39,018 bases of DNA from Lingula anatina (lineage: Eukaryota > Brachiopoda > Lingulata > Lingulida > Lingulidae): contig NW_019774014.1 of the NCBI RefSeq assembly GCF_001039355.2, positions 568,951 through 607,968 of the forward strand, written 5' to 3'. Position numbers and translations under genes: made by a program. Below the pieces are notes generated by a model. It was not told the origin of the DNA. It searched no databases and saw only the letters and a list, made by a program, of their open reading frames with translations. This document shows, piece after piece, positions 11,047 through 21,966 of the stretch; the stretch's first letter is position 1; each line of letters opens with the position of its first letter.

Positions 11047-12491
11047 TTAAATTGATTCTTAGAGCAAATGAGTAATGTTTCCCAGGAAAATTCACCCTTA
11101 CCTAGTGATGTGTATATGTAAATTCATTAGATATTCAATATGGACAAATTTGCTTTTAAATTGTACTTCACAGTGTGAAAAATCCTTTCTTTTCTTTTTT
11201 CCCCTTTGAACAGAAATGTATTTATATTAAGAAATGTAATTGGCTGTCAACTTTCAGGACTGTCCTTCAGGAGCAGCAGTATGAGCAGATTTGTCTGAGA
11301 ATTCTTAATGCCAAACATCATTTGATGGATATGAAAAACACACTTAACAATTTAAAAAGCGAGAAGCCTGCTCTGGTAAGTAGTAATGATTACAATCAGC
11401 TTTTTCCCCTATGGGTCTTATTGGAATATATTTTGCCTAAAAATAAAGCATTTTATTTCATTATTTTGACTTTGAAATTTATTTGAAAAAATGTCTATAT
11501 AGATGTTGGTGAAGTTTAAAATAATGGTATTACCTATTAAGTAAGCTAATAACAATTTGGAAATGAAAATTCAAATGCTGTCAGTATCACAGTTGTACAT
11601 GTTCATTAAAAGTACACAAAAAACTCAGCACCATTTACACATTAAATACTTGCATTAACAATATTTAATTGGTGATCAACATTCTCGGTAGTTACCTATG
11701 GCAGTTACTGTACACACTGTAATAGATTGAAGACTCCAGTATGTTTTTATTTTACATTTTGGAAGTGTTGTTATACAGTTTTAACTGTATTTAAAAATGT
11801 ATTTTACAATGTTACTTATTTTTTGATGTACCAGTATTTATGTGTGCATTTGCTGTCATTTCCAGTATTTTGTCTTGGTAATGGGATTCCTGACCATGAT
11901 GGCATGGCTGGGCAATCTGATGGACAATCTCTTACTGACTTATCTCCTAGGTGAGTCCACTTTGAATATGTAATAAAATCAATATACTGTCATTACAGGG
12001 ATTTTTTTTTCCAAATTTGAGTACGCCCAAGCATGTAAGTTTATTGCCTCCAGCAGGAAAAAGATATTAATTAAAATGTACATTAAACAGCTGTCATCAG
12101 TACCAGCATGCCTCATATTTTAAAGATTCTTTATAAAACATAATATATCAATCATCAGGTGGTTCAGTAGTTTCTTTTTCAACATCTAAACATGTAATTC
12201 CAACTTGATAATGTTATAGTTTTTATGTATCAACCACTATCATTGATTAGCTGAGGTACCTTTAAGTTGCTTGCTATATCATATATTATGACTTGCACTT
12301 TCAAGTTAAGTAGACTGAAAATTGCTTTCAAAGAGACACAGTATGAATGTAGTCTTTTCTGCTTTTCAGTGTGTTTCATTGTGCTCCTGCCTGGCATCCG
12401 TAGCCAGGGAGCACTACAACGCTACATCAGCTGGCTACAGACCAAACTGAAAGATGTTCTTGCAGGAAAGCCTAAAGCTAAGAAGAATTAG
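6217..12491 (+). CDS. ARL6IP1: ARL6IP1-like ER membrane-shaping protein, complete, six coding exons
   Basis: Coding exons are 6217-6255, 9316-9449, 10226-10345, 11258-11375, 11866-11950 and 12370-12491. They join in consistent phase to 618 nt (205 residues plus TAG), about the length of vertebrate ARL6IP1. The family is an ER tubule-shaping, reticulon-like hairpin membrane protein that also binds ARL6. The match runs the whole length: an acidic N-terminus, LEGWREVVLP before the first hydrophobic segment (about 46-63), a second segment (67-86), a cytosolic loop ending SEKPAL, a third and fourth hydrophobic stretch (YFVLVMGFLTMMAWLG and LLVCFIVLLPGI), and a lysine-rich C-terminus KPKAKKN. All donors are GT and all acceptors AG. 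The first ATG is chosen because it aligns with the family N-terminus. Intron 1 (3 kb) carries an inverted-repeat element, and the exon 2 acceptor is tandemly duplicated. Confidence 0.93.
7592..7819 (+). repeat. Inverted-repeat (MITE-like) element, copy A
   Basis: Diverged member of a family with copies at 22117-22331 and 37403-37617. The ends form imperfect inverted repeats containing TTCCAGAG-type and TTTAGATCGATC words. A conserved core includes CTCCCTGGGGGTTCACGCTA and AGTAATCTAGTGAGACTCCC. It lies in ARL6IP1 intron 1. Confidence 0.85.
8347..8669. repeat. 26-bp direct repeats flanking about 270 bp
   Basis: An identical 26-base segment occurs at 8347-8372 and 8644-8669 within ARL6IP1 intron 1. 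The sequence after both copies stays partly similar. This could be a segmental duplication or the edges of an insertion. Confidence 0.75.
9236..9321 (+). repeat. Two 43-bp tandem units spanning the ARL6IP1 exon 2 acceptor
   Basis: Unit 1 (9236-9278) and unit 2 (9279-9321) are the same length, abut exactly and differ at few positions. Each contains a pyrimidine-rich tract, ACATTTCAG and the first exon bases AACAGA. The downstream AG (9314-9315) gives the open reading frame. The upstream AG (9271-9272) would add 43 bases and put TAG four codons past the junction. Confidence 0.9.
11000..11043. repeat. (AT)n microsatellite
   Basis: Uninterrupted TA dinucleotide tract in ARL6IP1 intron 3. Confidence 0.95.
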
Positions 12492-12515
12492 TGCAAGCAG
12501 CGGCTAATCTTGCTT

Positions 12516-12521
12516 AATAAA
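12516..12521 (+). terminator. Polyadenylation signal for ARL6IP1
   Basis: AATAAA lies 25 bases after the stop codon and is followed by a GT-rich stretch that could serve as a downstream element. Use of later signals and a longer 3'UTR cannot be excluded. Confidence 0.5.
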
Positions 12522-15500
12522 ATGTGTGCTATTTGTGCCTTAGTTAAAGATAGGCTCAACCTTCAAGAAATCGAACCTTCAAGAAAATGACAAAAAACAG
12601 AAGTGAACATTTTATTCGCTGTTTTTCCGCCCGTCATGTCCATCGTAAATACTCTTTGTTGTCAAATAGAGCATCTGATACAAAGTATCAAACACGGCAT
12701 TCACTTGCTTGTTTACGATGCGTTTAGTACAATTTGTTTACACTGACAAGTCAAGGTCAGAAATGCACAATTTTATCTGTCTAATTATGCAGTTTAAATT
12801 TTGATTATTGAATTTGCTTTAATCTGCATGGTCATTTTCTCAACATTTGTATAAGTTGTGAAATATTTCTCATTGGAAAATAACCCAGCTTTCCAATTAC
12901 AATTGAGTGACATCAGGACTACTTTCGGTTTTTCGTCGAGATAGTGAAGGCATTAGTGTTATGGCTTGCTACACATTTAAAGCTTTCTATCTCAATTTCT
13001 ATGCAACTGTTTGCCAATGGACTGAAATTTACAACACTTATGCTTTATATAATATCGCACAATATTTGAGAGCTTTTTCTTCAATACCCATTCAAATTTG
13101 AAAATGAGCCATTTTCTGTCGATTTCTTGAAGGGCGAGCCTATATCTTTTCAAGCACTGCATAGATGTTTTATATGTGAACCAAACCATATAGATGCAAA
13201 TTCTCCACATCTTAGTCTGAATATAGTGTTTAAATGCTGTATGTACAGCACATGTACAAACATTGCCCTTTCTGCACAGAGTGAAATGCTGCATTCAGAT
13301 ATATATTTAAAACTTTGACTGGTCTGCAACTTGTTCAAATGTCAATTAAGCAATTGCCATTAAACATCTTTTCAGATATGTTCATGTAGTAGAATGGATA
13401 TTGATGTGGTAACATTTGTAAGTGCTAAATATGAGTGTGTTGATGTTGTTATTCAAACTAAACCATTTCATGTATAGGGAAGATCCTGTATCATGTTTTT
13501 ATATCGTTTTGGTCCTCACAGTGTGTGTGAAATGTTTACTGTTGTAGAAAAAGCTCTGTTTGAATTAACAGAGCATCTCATAAATTTAGTCAGTACCATC
13601 TTATTGTTACCTGCTAGTATTTAATACACAGATACCAGTGATATTACAGTGGACACTTAAAATGAGTCGTTTCCTTAAATTTTATCATTTTGTTAAGTTG
13701 CAGTGATGTAACTTTAAAAAACTGAATTGTAATTAATTTATTTATCCACTTCACTTGCAAGGCAACTGAACTTGGATTGAAGTTTTTTAAACGAAGACAG
13801 TGACTATGTGTGTGAAGGAGTCTTCTCCGAAGTGAGTGTTTGTTCAGGACGCCTCACTAGCTTGTAAGATCTGGTTTGTCAACTACATGCGACTTGCTTT
13901 CATCATAAACAATAACAAGGTGAATATGTTTTACAGTGCATTTTTGAAGGTTAAATGGGTATATGTGCCATACAATCTCAGCAGACAGAGTGATACAATT
14001 TAACTAGACCACATAATCTGCCTATGCAGCAGAGGGTAAACAGTAAGGTACATACCCAAAATAATTAGATGCATTAATTTTTACTGCCTGTCCATGTGAA
14101 AGTTGGTCTCATTTTTTTAATTGGTTTCCTTCAAACCACATCAGTTTGTTGAGTTTCACTTTTTTATATCAGTCTTGATTTTTGTTGTAAATATTGTTGG
14201 CTCTATTGTACTTGATGTGCACTATTTGTCTTATTCACATATCACTATGTTGTATATGTAACACCTACATTTATGTTAATATTTCATTGGGCATGTTCTG
14301 TTCTGTAAATTTTTTTGGGAGTGAAATGTATGAGAAAGTATATCCATTCTTCAACTTATATATAGTGTGAAAATATCTCTATGCTTTGTAGTATATTGAC
14401 GTGTGTATAAAAGATACTTGGTTAATACTAAACTAAACCATAAGGACGTTCTTCAGAGACAAAAATGTTAGGGGATGCAATGTGTACTATGAGACAGCAT
14501 TTTTTAAAGTTGATTCATAGAAATTATAATGGCTACATGCTTTTGATTTTTAATTTATTTAGTAAAACGGATCAGTTATCTTTGGTCTGGGTTCCAAATA
14601 ATAATTCTTTAAATAAAATCATGCATTTTTCCTGGCAAAACCCATTTTTTTCATGCAGTATTAGGAAAGAAATAGCTAATAGGAGCTTAATGAGTTGATG
14701 TTTACAGTACATTTTTCAAATTAATTTCCAAAAGTTCATGGAAGTTGTTAAGACAGAATGAACAGGTGGTGCTTCAATGTGCAAATCTTGTTGCATCAAA
14801 TGTTTGTGCTTTATATACAAATAAAATACACTAGTAACCTTGAGGTTTGTCATGTGTAATTTGGCATGCTCCGTCTGCTTTTCATTCAAAATATTAAAGC
14901 AATGTAACATTTGATGACCATTAATTAATTAATTTCTTGAGAAAAATCCTTATTTAAAAAAATTAAAAGATCCGCATATTTACTTGGGTGATCTTTCAAA
15001 AATTATTCACCAGGACCTGATAAGAAACATCATTTTTAAAAAGTCTGATTGACATCTTTTATCCAAATATATACATATATAAAAAGCAAAATTAAAAAAA
15101 ACTTTCATAGGTATTATGTTCTTAAATATTCTTTAAGCTTCAATTGACATTGTGCAAAACTGCATAAATGAGCTCCTTTAAAAGATACATAAAAAATACA
15201 TCTGTACTAATGTGTAAAAGTTCACCAAATGAAACCTCTCATTCTAATAAAAAGAATGCAACACGTAGCATTAACTACTTGTGAATCACATAAATTTCTT
15301 ACTACTGCAACAACGTTATAACAAACTCCATAAGTGTTACTGGAACCTTAGTATCACAGAGAGAAACTGAGGTGGGATACCTACTAGTTTACCATTACAC
15401 CAATACAGGTTATTTATATTATCACCACAGTCATTATAAATTCACAGACATTTCCTTTGAAAATCTATTGCTTTCAAACAATGAGTCTACAATATCACGT

Positions 15501-16086
15501 ACAGGTCTGTTGTACACTATACTAGTCAATTACAGATTCAGGGGTTTTCAAGATCCCCCACCACCTCCCTCCGCTGACTTTTCGCCCTTTTTGATCAAAA
15601 GTTCTCAGCAACTAATTATATAAATGTAAATTACAGTAATTACTCGATCTTTTTAATGGGGGAAAATTGTGAATTTTATATCGATTAGAGGATTCATATC
15701 GAGGGTTAGCAATGAAATTAAAANACTGTATACCATATCATAGTATGATGTGTGCAGGAGTGGACCTAGGTACAGTTGGTGAAGGGGTAAATTCTCACCA
15801 CTGAAGCAAACTTATGTTAATGTAATTCGTGGCTAGGCTTTATAAATGGCATGGAAATGATGGGAGTTTTTGAATAAGAGGTTTCTGGAGTGGTGAAAAC
15901 CTCTACGCAAATTTCCTAACCATGTCCCAGGAAAGAGGTCAAAATAAGATGGTTCTGGAAATGGGTCAATACCATGGCGTTAGCGTGTGTAATATTCGCA
16001 CGTAAATGTTCGTATTTTAAAATACACAAATTACAATGTTAGTACATCTTAAATCAATTGGTCACTTTGCGCCGTTTAATAACTAC
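12522..16086. other. Gene-free stretch between ARL6IP1 and SUMO exon 2
   Basis: AT-rich, with only short unconvincing ORFs. Part may be ARL6IP1 3'UTR. The remaining SUMO exons should lie here on the minus strand, but I could not find them. One N is at 15724. A segment at 15638-15672 resembles 31951-31985. Confidence 0.5.
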
Positions 16087-16326
16087 CTGGCCCACTACTT
16101 TGAGCTTGATGTATTCCTTTTCTTTGTCTTTGTTGTCACCGGCTCCTTCTCCGGGGCTGTCGCCACTCTTGTTTTGTAACTGCTGCTCCTGAATAAGACA
16201 TGATACACACATTTTAAAATGACAAAACCCAGTTTTACACCATGAAGAATAATCGAAAACGTTGATTTAAGAGTGTGTAATTTACAAATCAGGATAGATA
16301 GATTTCTCTTTCGTTACCTCAGACAT
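16087..16326 (-). CDS. SUMO1: SUMO, coding exons 1 and 2 only
   Basis: SUMO is a ubiquitin-like modifier conjugated to lysines of mainly nuclear proteins. Exon 1 (16326-16318) encodes only Met-Ser-Glu and ends at a GTAACG donor. Exon 2 (16188-16087) begins after a TTATTCAG acceptor and encodes 34 residues: a flexible, charged N-terminal tail and then EYIKLKVVGQ, the first beta strand of the SUMO fold, up to the donor CAG|GTAGTT. EYIKLKV resembles SUMO1 more than the HINLKV of SUMO2/3, but invertebrates often have few SUMO genes, so orthology is not settled. The exons are too short to stand out as ORFs; I recognised them by motif and splice sites. The rest of the fold and the C-terminal di-glycine are not found before ARL6IP1. 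Confidence 0.82.
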
Positions 16327-16875
16327 ACTGCTTCACGTTAGAATCCGGGAACTTGAAGCGGCAAAACGGAATGTCGGGAAGGCAAATTTGAACATTTTAT
16401 TTTTAAAACTTTTGCAGGTTTTTCGTAAACAAATAAAGTTTTGACACAAATTTGTAATTCATTAGAAAGTATCGTACTTATATTGCCAATTGGTTTCCGA
16501 ACTTAAAACGTTATAGAATTTTTTCAGGTCAATCTCAAGGTCAAATCCACATCACCCGAGGTCATCGTCAGATCGTGGCGTGACTTCCTTATTACCTGCT
16601 TAACTTGTGGTAAGTAACTGTGACAGACACGTTAACCGAATTTTGCGCATTTACAAGGCTTTGGATGCACGTATTATGATAATAAAACTGTGTTTCAATT
16701 TAATATAGAACTCTAAACTCAGTATTTGAGGCTTAGGGATATTACTTCCGGAAAGAGGTCAAGTTTGACTTCCGCCGGCAAGCACCTGGTGCATAGACAA
16801 CAAATCGAGATCCAGTGTGCAGCTGACACAGCACAAACTTTTTGCTGACACTGATTTTTGCAGCCGCCCAGAAGA
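16327..16875. promoter_or_regulatory. Divergent intergenic region SUMO (-) / ACLY (+)
   Basis: About 0.55 kb between the SUMO start codon and the ACLY TATA-like box, with no ORF that I can support. Inferred to hold both promoters. Confidence 0.4.
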
Positions 16876-16883
16876 TATATAAA
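16876..16883 (+). promoter_or_regulatory. TATA-like box upstream of ACLY
   Basis: TATATAAA on the plus strand lies about 140 bases before a consensus donor (GTG|GTAAGT at 17023/17024) suited to a 5'UTR exon. Confidence 0.4.
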
Positions 16884-16907
16884 TGTGCTGATAACTGAGA
16901 CATATAT

Positions 16908-17023
16908 TTTTTGAGCTCTTGGATTGTGGAGAATATAGTTTTGGACATTTACAAGTTTTGAAAGTTGCAGCAATTTAGCATACAACTTGCCGGTCACACA
17001 AATTGATTTGTATTAAGTCTGTG
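16908..17023 (+). other. Inferred ACLY 5'UTR exon
   Basis: The end is set by a consensus donor GTAAGTA at 17024. The start is only estimated from the TATA-like box. It would splice to the acceptor TACATTCAG at 19889, 18 bases before the ACLY start codon. Confidence 0.4.
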
Positions 17024-17624
17024 GTAAGTATTGATTTCTCATGGACTGTTCATCGCTTTTCCTCATTGCTATTTTTTTTTAATTTACTGATAAATACCAA
17101 AAGATAACTTTTACATTCAGCAGTTTTCTCAATTATCAAATTTCTATTTATAATTTTAATTGGTTTAAAAGTCTAGTAAGTTTTGATTGTTGGTGAGTGA
17201 AACCTCTCATCATAGACTTTCCTTAACGTGAGCCCCAGAAAGATAAAAAGAGGTAAATATGCTCATATCAATCACTGTTTTAACTAGCACTTTGACACAA
17301 AGGTTTGGCAAACGGTCAAATTGCAGTTCTCTTAATTTGTACCCCAAATCCTGGGGAAACGCCAGGCTAAACCCAAGCAAGCCCATCTAACAACCCAAAA
17401 ATTTTGTAGGCCCTCTATCCATCTTTTGATCCTTATGGACATCAATTGACGGCTGGTGGCTCTCTGGGGAAAGCCTTGCTTACAGCTCACAAAGTATCCA
17501 TCATGGCCCCTATGGGTGGGGGAGGAGAGTTCTGAGTAGTTTATGGTCAATTTTTCTGCTTTGGTCCTGTTACCATACTAATAGGTGCTTAGACTTGTGT
17601 AGACTGAAGAGTCAGTTGTGGCTG

Positions 17625-17956
17625 TTAAAGGGATAATAACTCTTCGTTTTGGCCAAAAAAATGAATTTTCCTGGAGTAAACAACAATTTTCCCATACTTA
17701 CCAATGGTTAATGAATCCATTTTTACATTCAAAGTTAGTCCCTGTTTTTTTTCTAATAACTTTCTTTTTTTTTTTTTTGTTATAATCTCTTAAGATATAG
17801 CCATCAATGGAGGACTAAAGACAAGCTCAGATATCAGAATATTAGCTATAACTGCCATTTTTGTGGTAAAACAGAATATATTATATTTCTATGAGTTGTT
17901 CCTAATGTTTTTATTGTGAAATATAGATCTCATACGAAGAGTTATTATCCCTTTAA
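17625..17956. mobile_element. piggyBac-like MITE with TTAA ends
   Basis: Bases 17625-17646 and 17935-17956 are perfect 22-bp inverted repeats. The outermost four bases on each side are TTAA, the target site of piggyBac-type transposases. The 332-bp element has no transposase ORF and sits in ACLY intron 1. Confidence 0.7.
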
Positions 17957-18400
17957 GTTTTGGTACAAATTATTAGTAGCCAACTTTGAGGTATTTCATT
18001 CTTGCCTGTCATTTATGAAAATATTCCAAAGTCTCATAAGAAAAAAAAATGATTGTATGTCTAAGAAAAACTTTCATGTTTTTTATGAAAATAATGGTAT
18101 CTTTGATAAAAATTGATTCATAAGATATTGATTTGCCTAAAAAGGAAAAAAAAAGAATTGATGGAAAGGAGAGATATTCTACAAAAGAAAAATTGATAAA
18201 TAAATTGCTATTTCAAATAAAGAAAAAAGAATGTGCATACTTTTTTTTTATATAAAATTGATGTTAGGATCTAGATAAGGATATTCGGTTCTTTAGGAGC
18301 TGATACAAGGAATTTATAAGTATTACTTATTTGCACAAGAATGGTACTTTTTATTTACTTGACATGCTACTGCCTGGCAACAAAGAAATTATGTACCAGA

Positions 18401-18570
18401 CTGGGGTAGCGCTAGCAATATTTTTTGCTTAGCCAAATCACTATGTTTTTCCATCACTTTTTTCTCCATATGCTTTAAATTTGACTAAAACAAATCAAAT
18501 CAACTCTATTTTGCTTAGCCAATTTAAGTCAGTTTTACGGCTAAATTGGCAAGTGCTAGCGCTACCCCAG
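18401..18570. mobile_element. Short foldback element, 17-bp perfect inverted ends
   Basis: CTGGGGTAGCGCTAGCA at 18401-18417 is the exact reverse complement of 18554-18570. Inside lie further imperfect inverted words such as TTAGCCAA / TTGGC. A non-autonomous DNA transposon is inferred; no clear target duplication is seen. Confidence 0.65.
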
Positions 18571-19907
18571 CCAATGACTGCAGCACAATCACATAGGCCT
18601 TGGACAGGTAACATTTCAACACCTTAAAAAGTTTGTAACTTGTTTGTCTAGAGTGCCAAAATGAATTGGGTGACAGAGTGATAAATTTATCTTGGGGGGA
18701 TGGGGGGGGGAGGGGGCGAGGTGAGGTGAAGGATTCGGAGGGGGACTATTGGCCGTACTGTCCAAATGAGGTTTCACGCATTGAGCACATGTGTAGCAGC
18801 AGTTGCAGTCTAGACTGAGCATTGACACCACATTAATTTACATTGCTAATGTCTGTGGTGAGCCAAAGCTTGTATAGTGCTGCCTTTGAGTACTCTTTAC
18901 AGCATAGAGTGGTCTGTATACCTAGTGCATCTATACTTTATTAGGAGGAAGCTTTTTTTTTGGGGGGGGGGGGAGCCGAACCTAATTCCGAAAATTCTTT
19001 ATAAAATCTAATGAGGTCCAAATTAATGGAGTAAATGGAAAGTTTCCTTTGTATATTTATGTATTATGAGTATACTTGAAGGTGACCCTCTTGCAGAAAA
19101 CTTTAAAAAAATCAATAGCAGTGTCATGTGGATCTATCAGATTGTTCATGGTTCCAAGAGTTTCAATTTTCTAACATTGATTCTGAAGTGATATTAAGTG
19201 TCATTTTGTAATTTAATTTTCTGTCTGTGATGTTATCTCTGGCTTCCATGTGTTGAAGCTACATTGAAACACCTTGTTTCAGTAATTACTTCAGAAAATC
19301 TGTTCAGGTACTATTCCTCCTTTAAGTTACTAGATTTGCAGTAAGATGTAGACCTTGGGGTGGGGAATTCAGATGAATTTTAGCCCCAAGATTGGTTTAA
19401 ACTTTTTCTAGTACACCAAAGATCTGGTCAAATTCACCTCTAGACAAATATCCTAGTCAGTTTACTTAATAAGTAAATAAGTATTGGTTTGAAACATGAA
19501 CCATGTTTTTTTTTTTTTTAATACTATAAAAATTTATTAATTTATTATTGATATTACTTTTGTACTACCAGTAGTATGTATATTTGCAAGATCTATGAAA
19601 TCTAATAAACTAATTTATAAATCATGTGTCTTCATGTTATTTTATTAATTAATAAATCTTCAGAATATGGTGGTTTGTTGTCAGTAACTTCATACTGACA
19701 TATGAGATGTAATTAATTAGAAATTTTGTCTTAAAACTTGTAAGGAATAAGACTTCTGATAGCTTATGTTTGATGTGATAATTTATCGCATAGGCATTGT
19801 TTATTCATTCATCTTTCTTCCTTTCATTCACATGCTCGATCACTCACATATTATTTTTTTATAATTATTATTTTTTTATTTACATTCAGGTCTAGAATCT
19901 CTGTACA

Positions 19908-21928
19908 ATGTCTGCCAAGGCAATTTACGAAGCCAAGGGTAAGGAAATCTTGAACAAGTTTCTTGGTCACCATGCGGTCAAGAATCGCTACGCCACAGTG
20001 ACAGTGGACACAAACTGGGACCAACTGGTGATAGATCACCCCTGGCTGTCTACAGAGGTGAGGGTCATGTGATTGTCATGTGACTAGTCATGTGATATAT
20101 CAGGTGACAGTTTTATACGTCATATTCATAACAATCTTGTTCAAATTAAAATTTTCTTTTTACTTGTATACTGCTATGCAAAAAGATTTTTCTCGGTTTG
20201 AACATTACACATTGCAATTTAAATAGTGTTGGGCCTACTCGTCATTCTCTTAATGACTTCTGAAACAAAACTTGTATCAGAGACCAGAAATGAAATGATT
20301 TCAGAATGAATAATTTTTCTGTCATTTCACCTTATGTACAGAGACAGAGTCATTTGACGTCAGTTTTCTAAATTATATTAATATTTTCATACTCCCATTG
20401 CAAGTATGGTTTATATTATTCAGAAACTGATAGTAAAGCCAGACCAGCTTATCAAAAGAAGAGGCAAACTTGGGCTGATCAAAGTGAACACAGATTTGCA
20501 AGGAGTGAAGGACTGGCTGGCCAACAAGATTGGAAAAGACTTTCAGGTATTCTTTTTTTTTTTTTAATTTTTTTAAAATTTATTTATTTTTTTATTTTTT
20601 GAAAGAGATTGTCAACATTTTCTTAGTTTCAGGTTAGATGTTATGTGTTATATGTCAGACATTGTATGTTGCTAGATATTTTTATTCAAGGGTTGTTGTA
20701 TGTTTAGTTTTCAGTTTTAGTCCTTTCGCGAAATTATCATTGTTTGCAAGTGTTGAGAATGTTTTTTATTTATATATTTTTTTGCCTAAATCTTGCAAAA
20801 GTCCCTCTATGCCAAGGCAAAAGATTATTTCAAATGTCAACATTTTATCTCACTGTTACCAAAGAGAATAAAGGATCAGTATAAAACCCATACTAAGACT
20901 ACTGAATGTTGCAATCCCAATCGATACCTTGAAGAAAAGTAATAGGAATGGCTAAGTGAACAGCTCTTGATTGTTGTCTTTGGGGAGCAATTTATAAGTT
21001 GAGCTTGTCAGATTAGATTATCTGAAATTCAGCTTGGTTTGTTGTCTATCAATAGGGTTACAGCAGAAGTAGATTTTCTCAGACTCCATGTTGCATGTGA
21101 AGGGTCTGGAGCTTTGCTTATTTTGACTTAACAGGCCTTTTTAAAAAAACCACATCTTTTATTTTTGGGGCATTCTGTTTCATTAAGTAGTAATTGTACA
21201 CTGAGCCTGCATATCTAGAGAGTATAAAGATAGAATTGAGTGCAGCTTTTATTGTCTTGCAAACAATTAATGGCAAACAGTGGGTGTATTTCTCATCAAG
21301 CGATAAAAAGGGAGAGATAAGTTTTTAAGCATTTCATTTAAAAGTGAATGCTTTAATCGCTCCATGATAGTAGTAACAACCATGAATCAGGATAAGACTA
21401 ACTCAGGATGTGTGCAGTGTTGCAGGAAATTTAATTAGACTTCATTCCCAGGATGATGTTCTATGATATCGGCATTTCCTAAGTCATAAAATCAATGGCT
21501 CTCCTATGTGTCTGTAATGCTAGAAAAGCTGGATTGATTGAGCTCAGTTTAGTGCTGGATCAATAAGAAAACACTGCTGATTATTGTAAGCTTTCCCTTA
21601 GCTTGGTAATTAAGAACACACTTGCCAACATTGTGCATTTATGTTTATACTGTATATCATTTAAGACAGAGAACTCTAGTTTAATGGTGTTATTCTATTG
21701 TTAATTTAAAATTAGACAATTGATCTGCATATTTTGAGAACAGTCATGCTAACAGTGCTGGGAGTAGTCAAAATAGCTGTGTAAATTTACAAGTTGGAAG
21801 CTTGCACACACATGTACAGTATACAGCTAATAGTATGTTGTTGAAATAACAGCTTACGTGTTAAGCAGCTCTGACAGGACACTGTCCGTAAAGTATCCAA
21901 GTTTTCTTGAACAGGTTTTCCATGCACA

Positions 21929-21966
<38 letters not shown>

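Noticed and set aside
12992-13294. 100-residue minus-strand ORF after ARL6IP1
   Set aside because: Low-complexity, Cys/aromatic-rich composition typical of AT-rich non-coding sequence; a plus-strand ORF overlaps it with equal support.
17332-17550. Minus-strand ORF of 72 residues in a less AT-rich patch
   Set aside because: No recognisable domain, no splice context and no neighbouring exons; it lies in ACLY intron 1 and is more likely repeat sequence.
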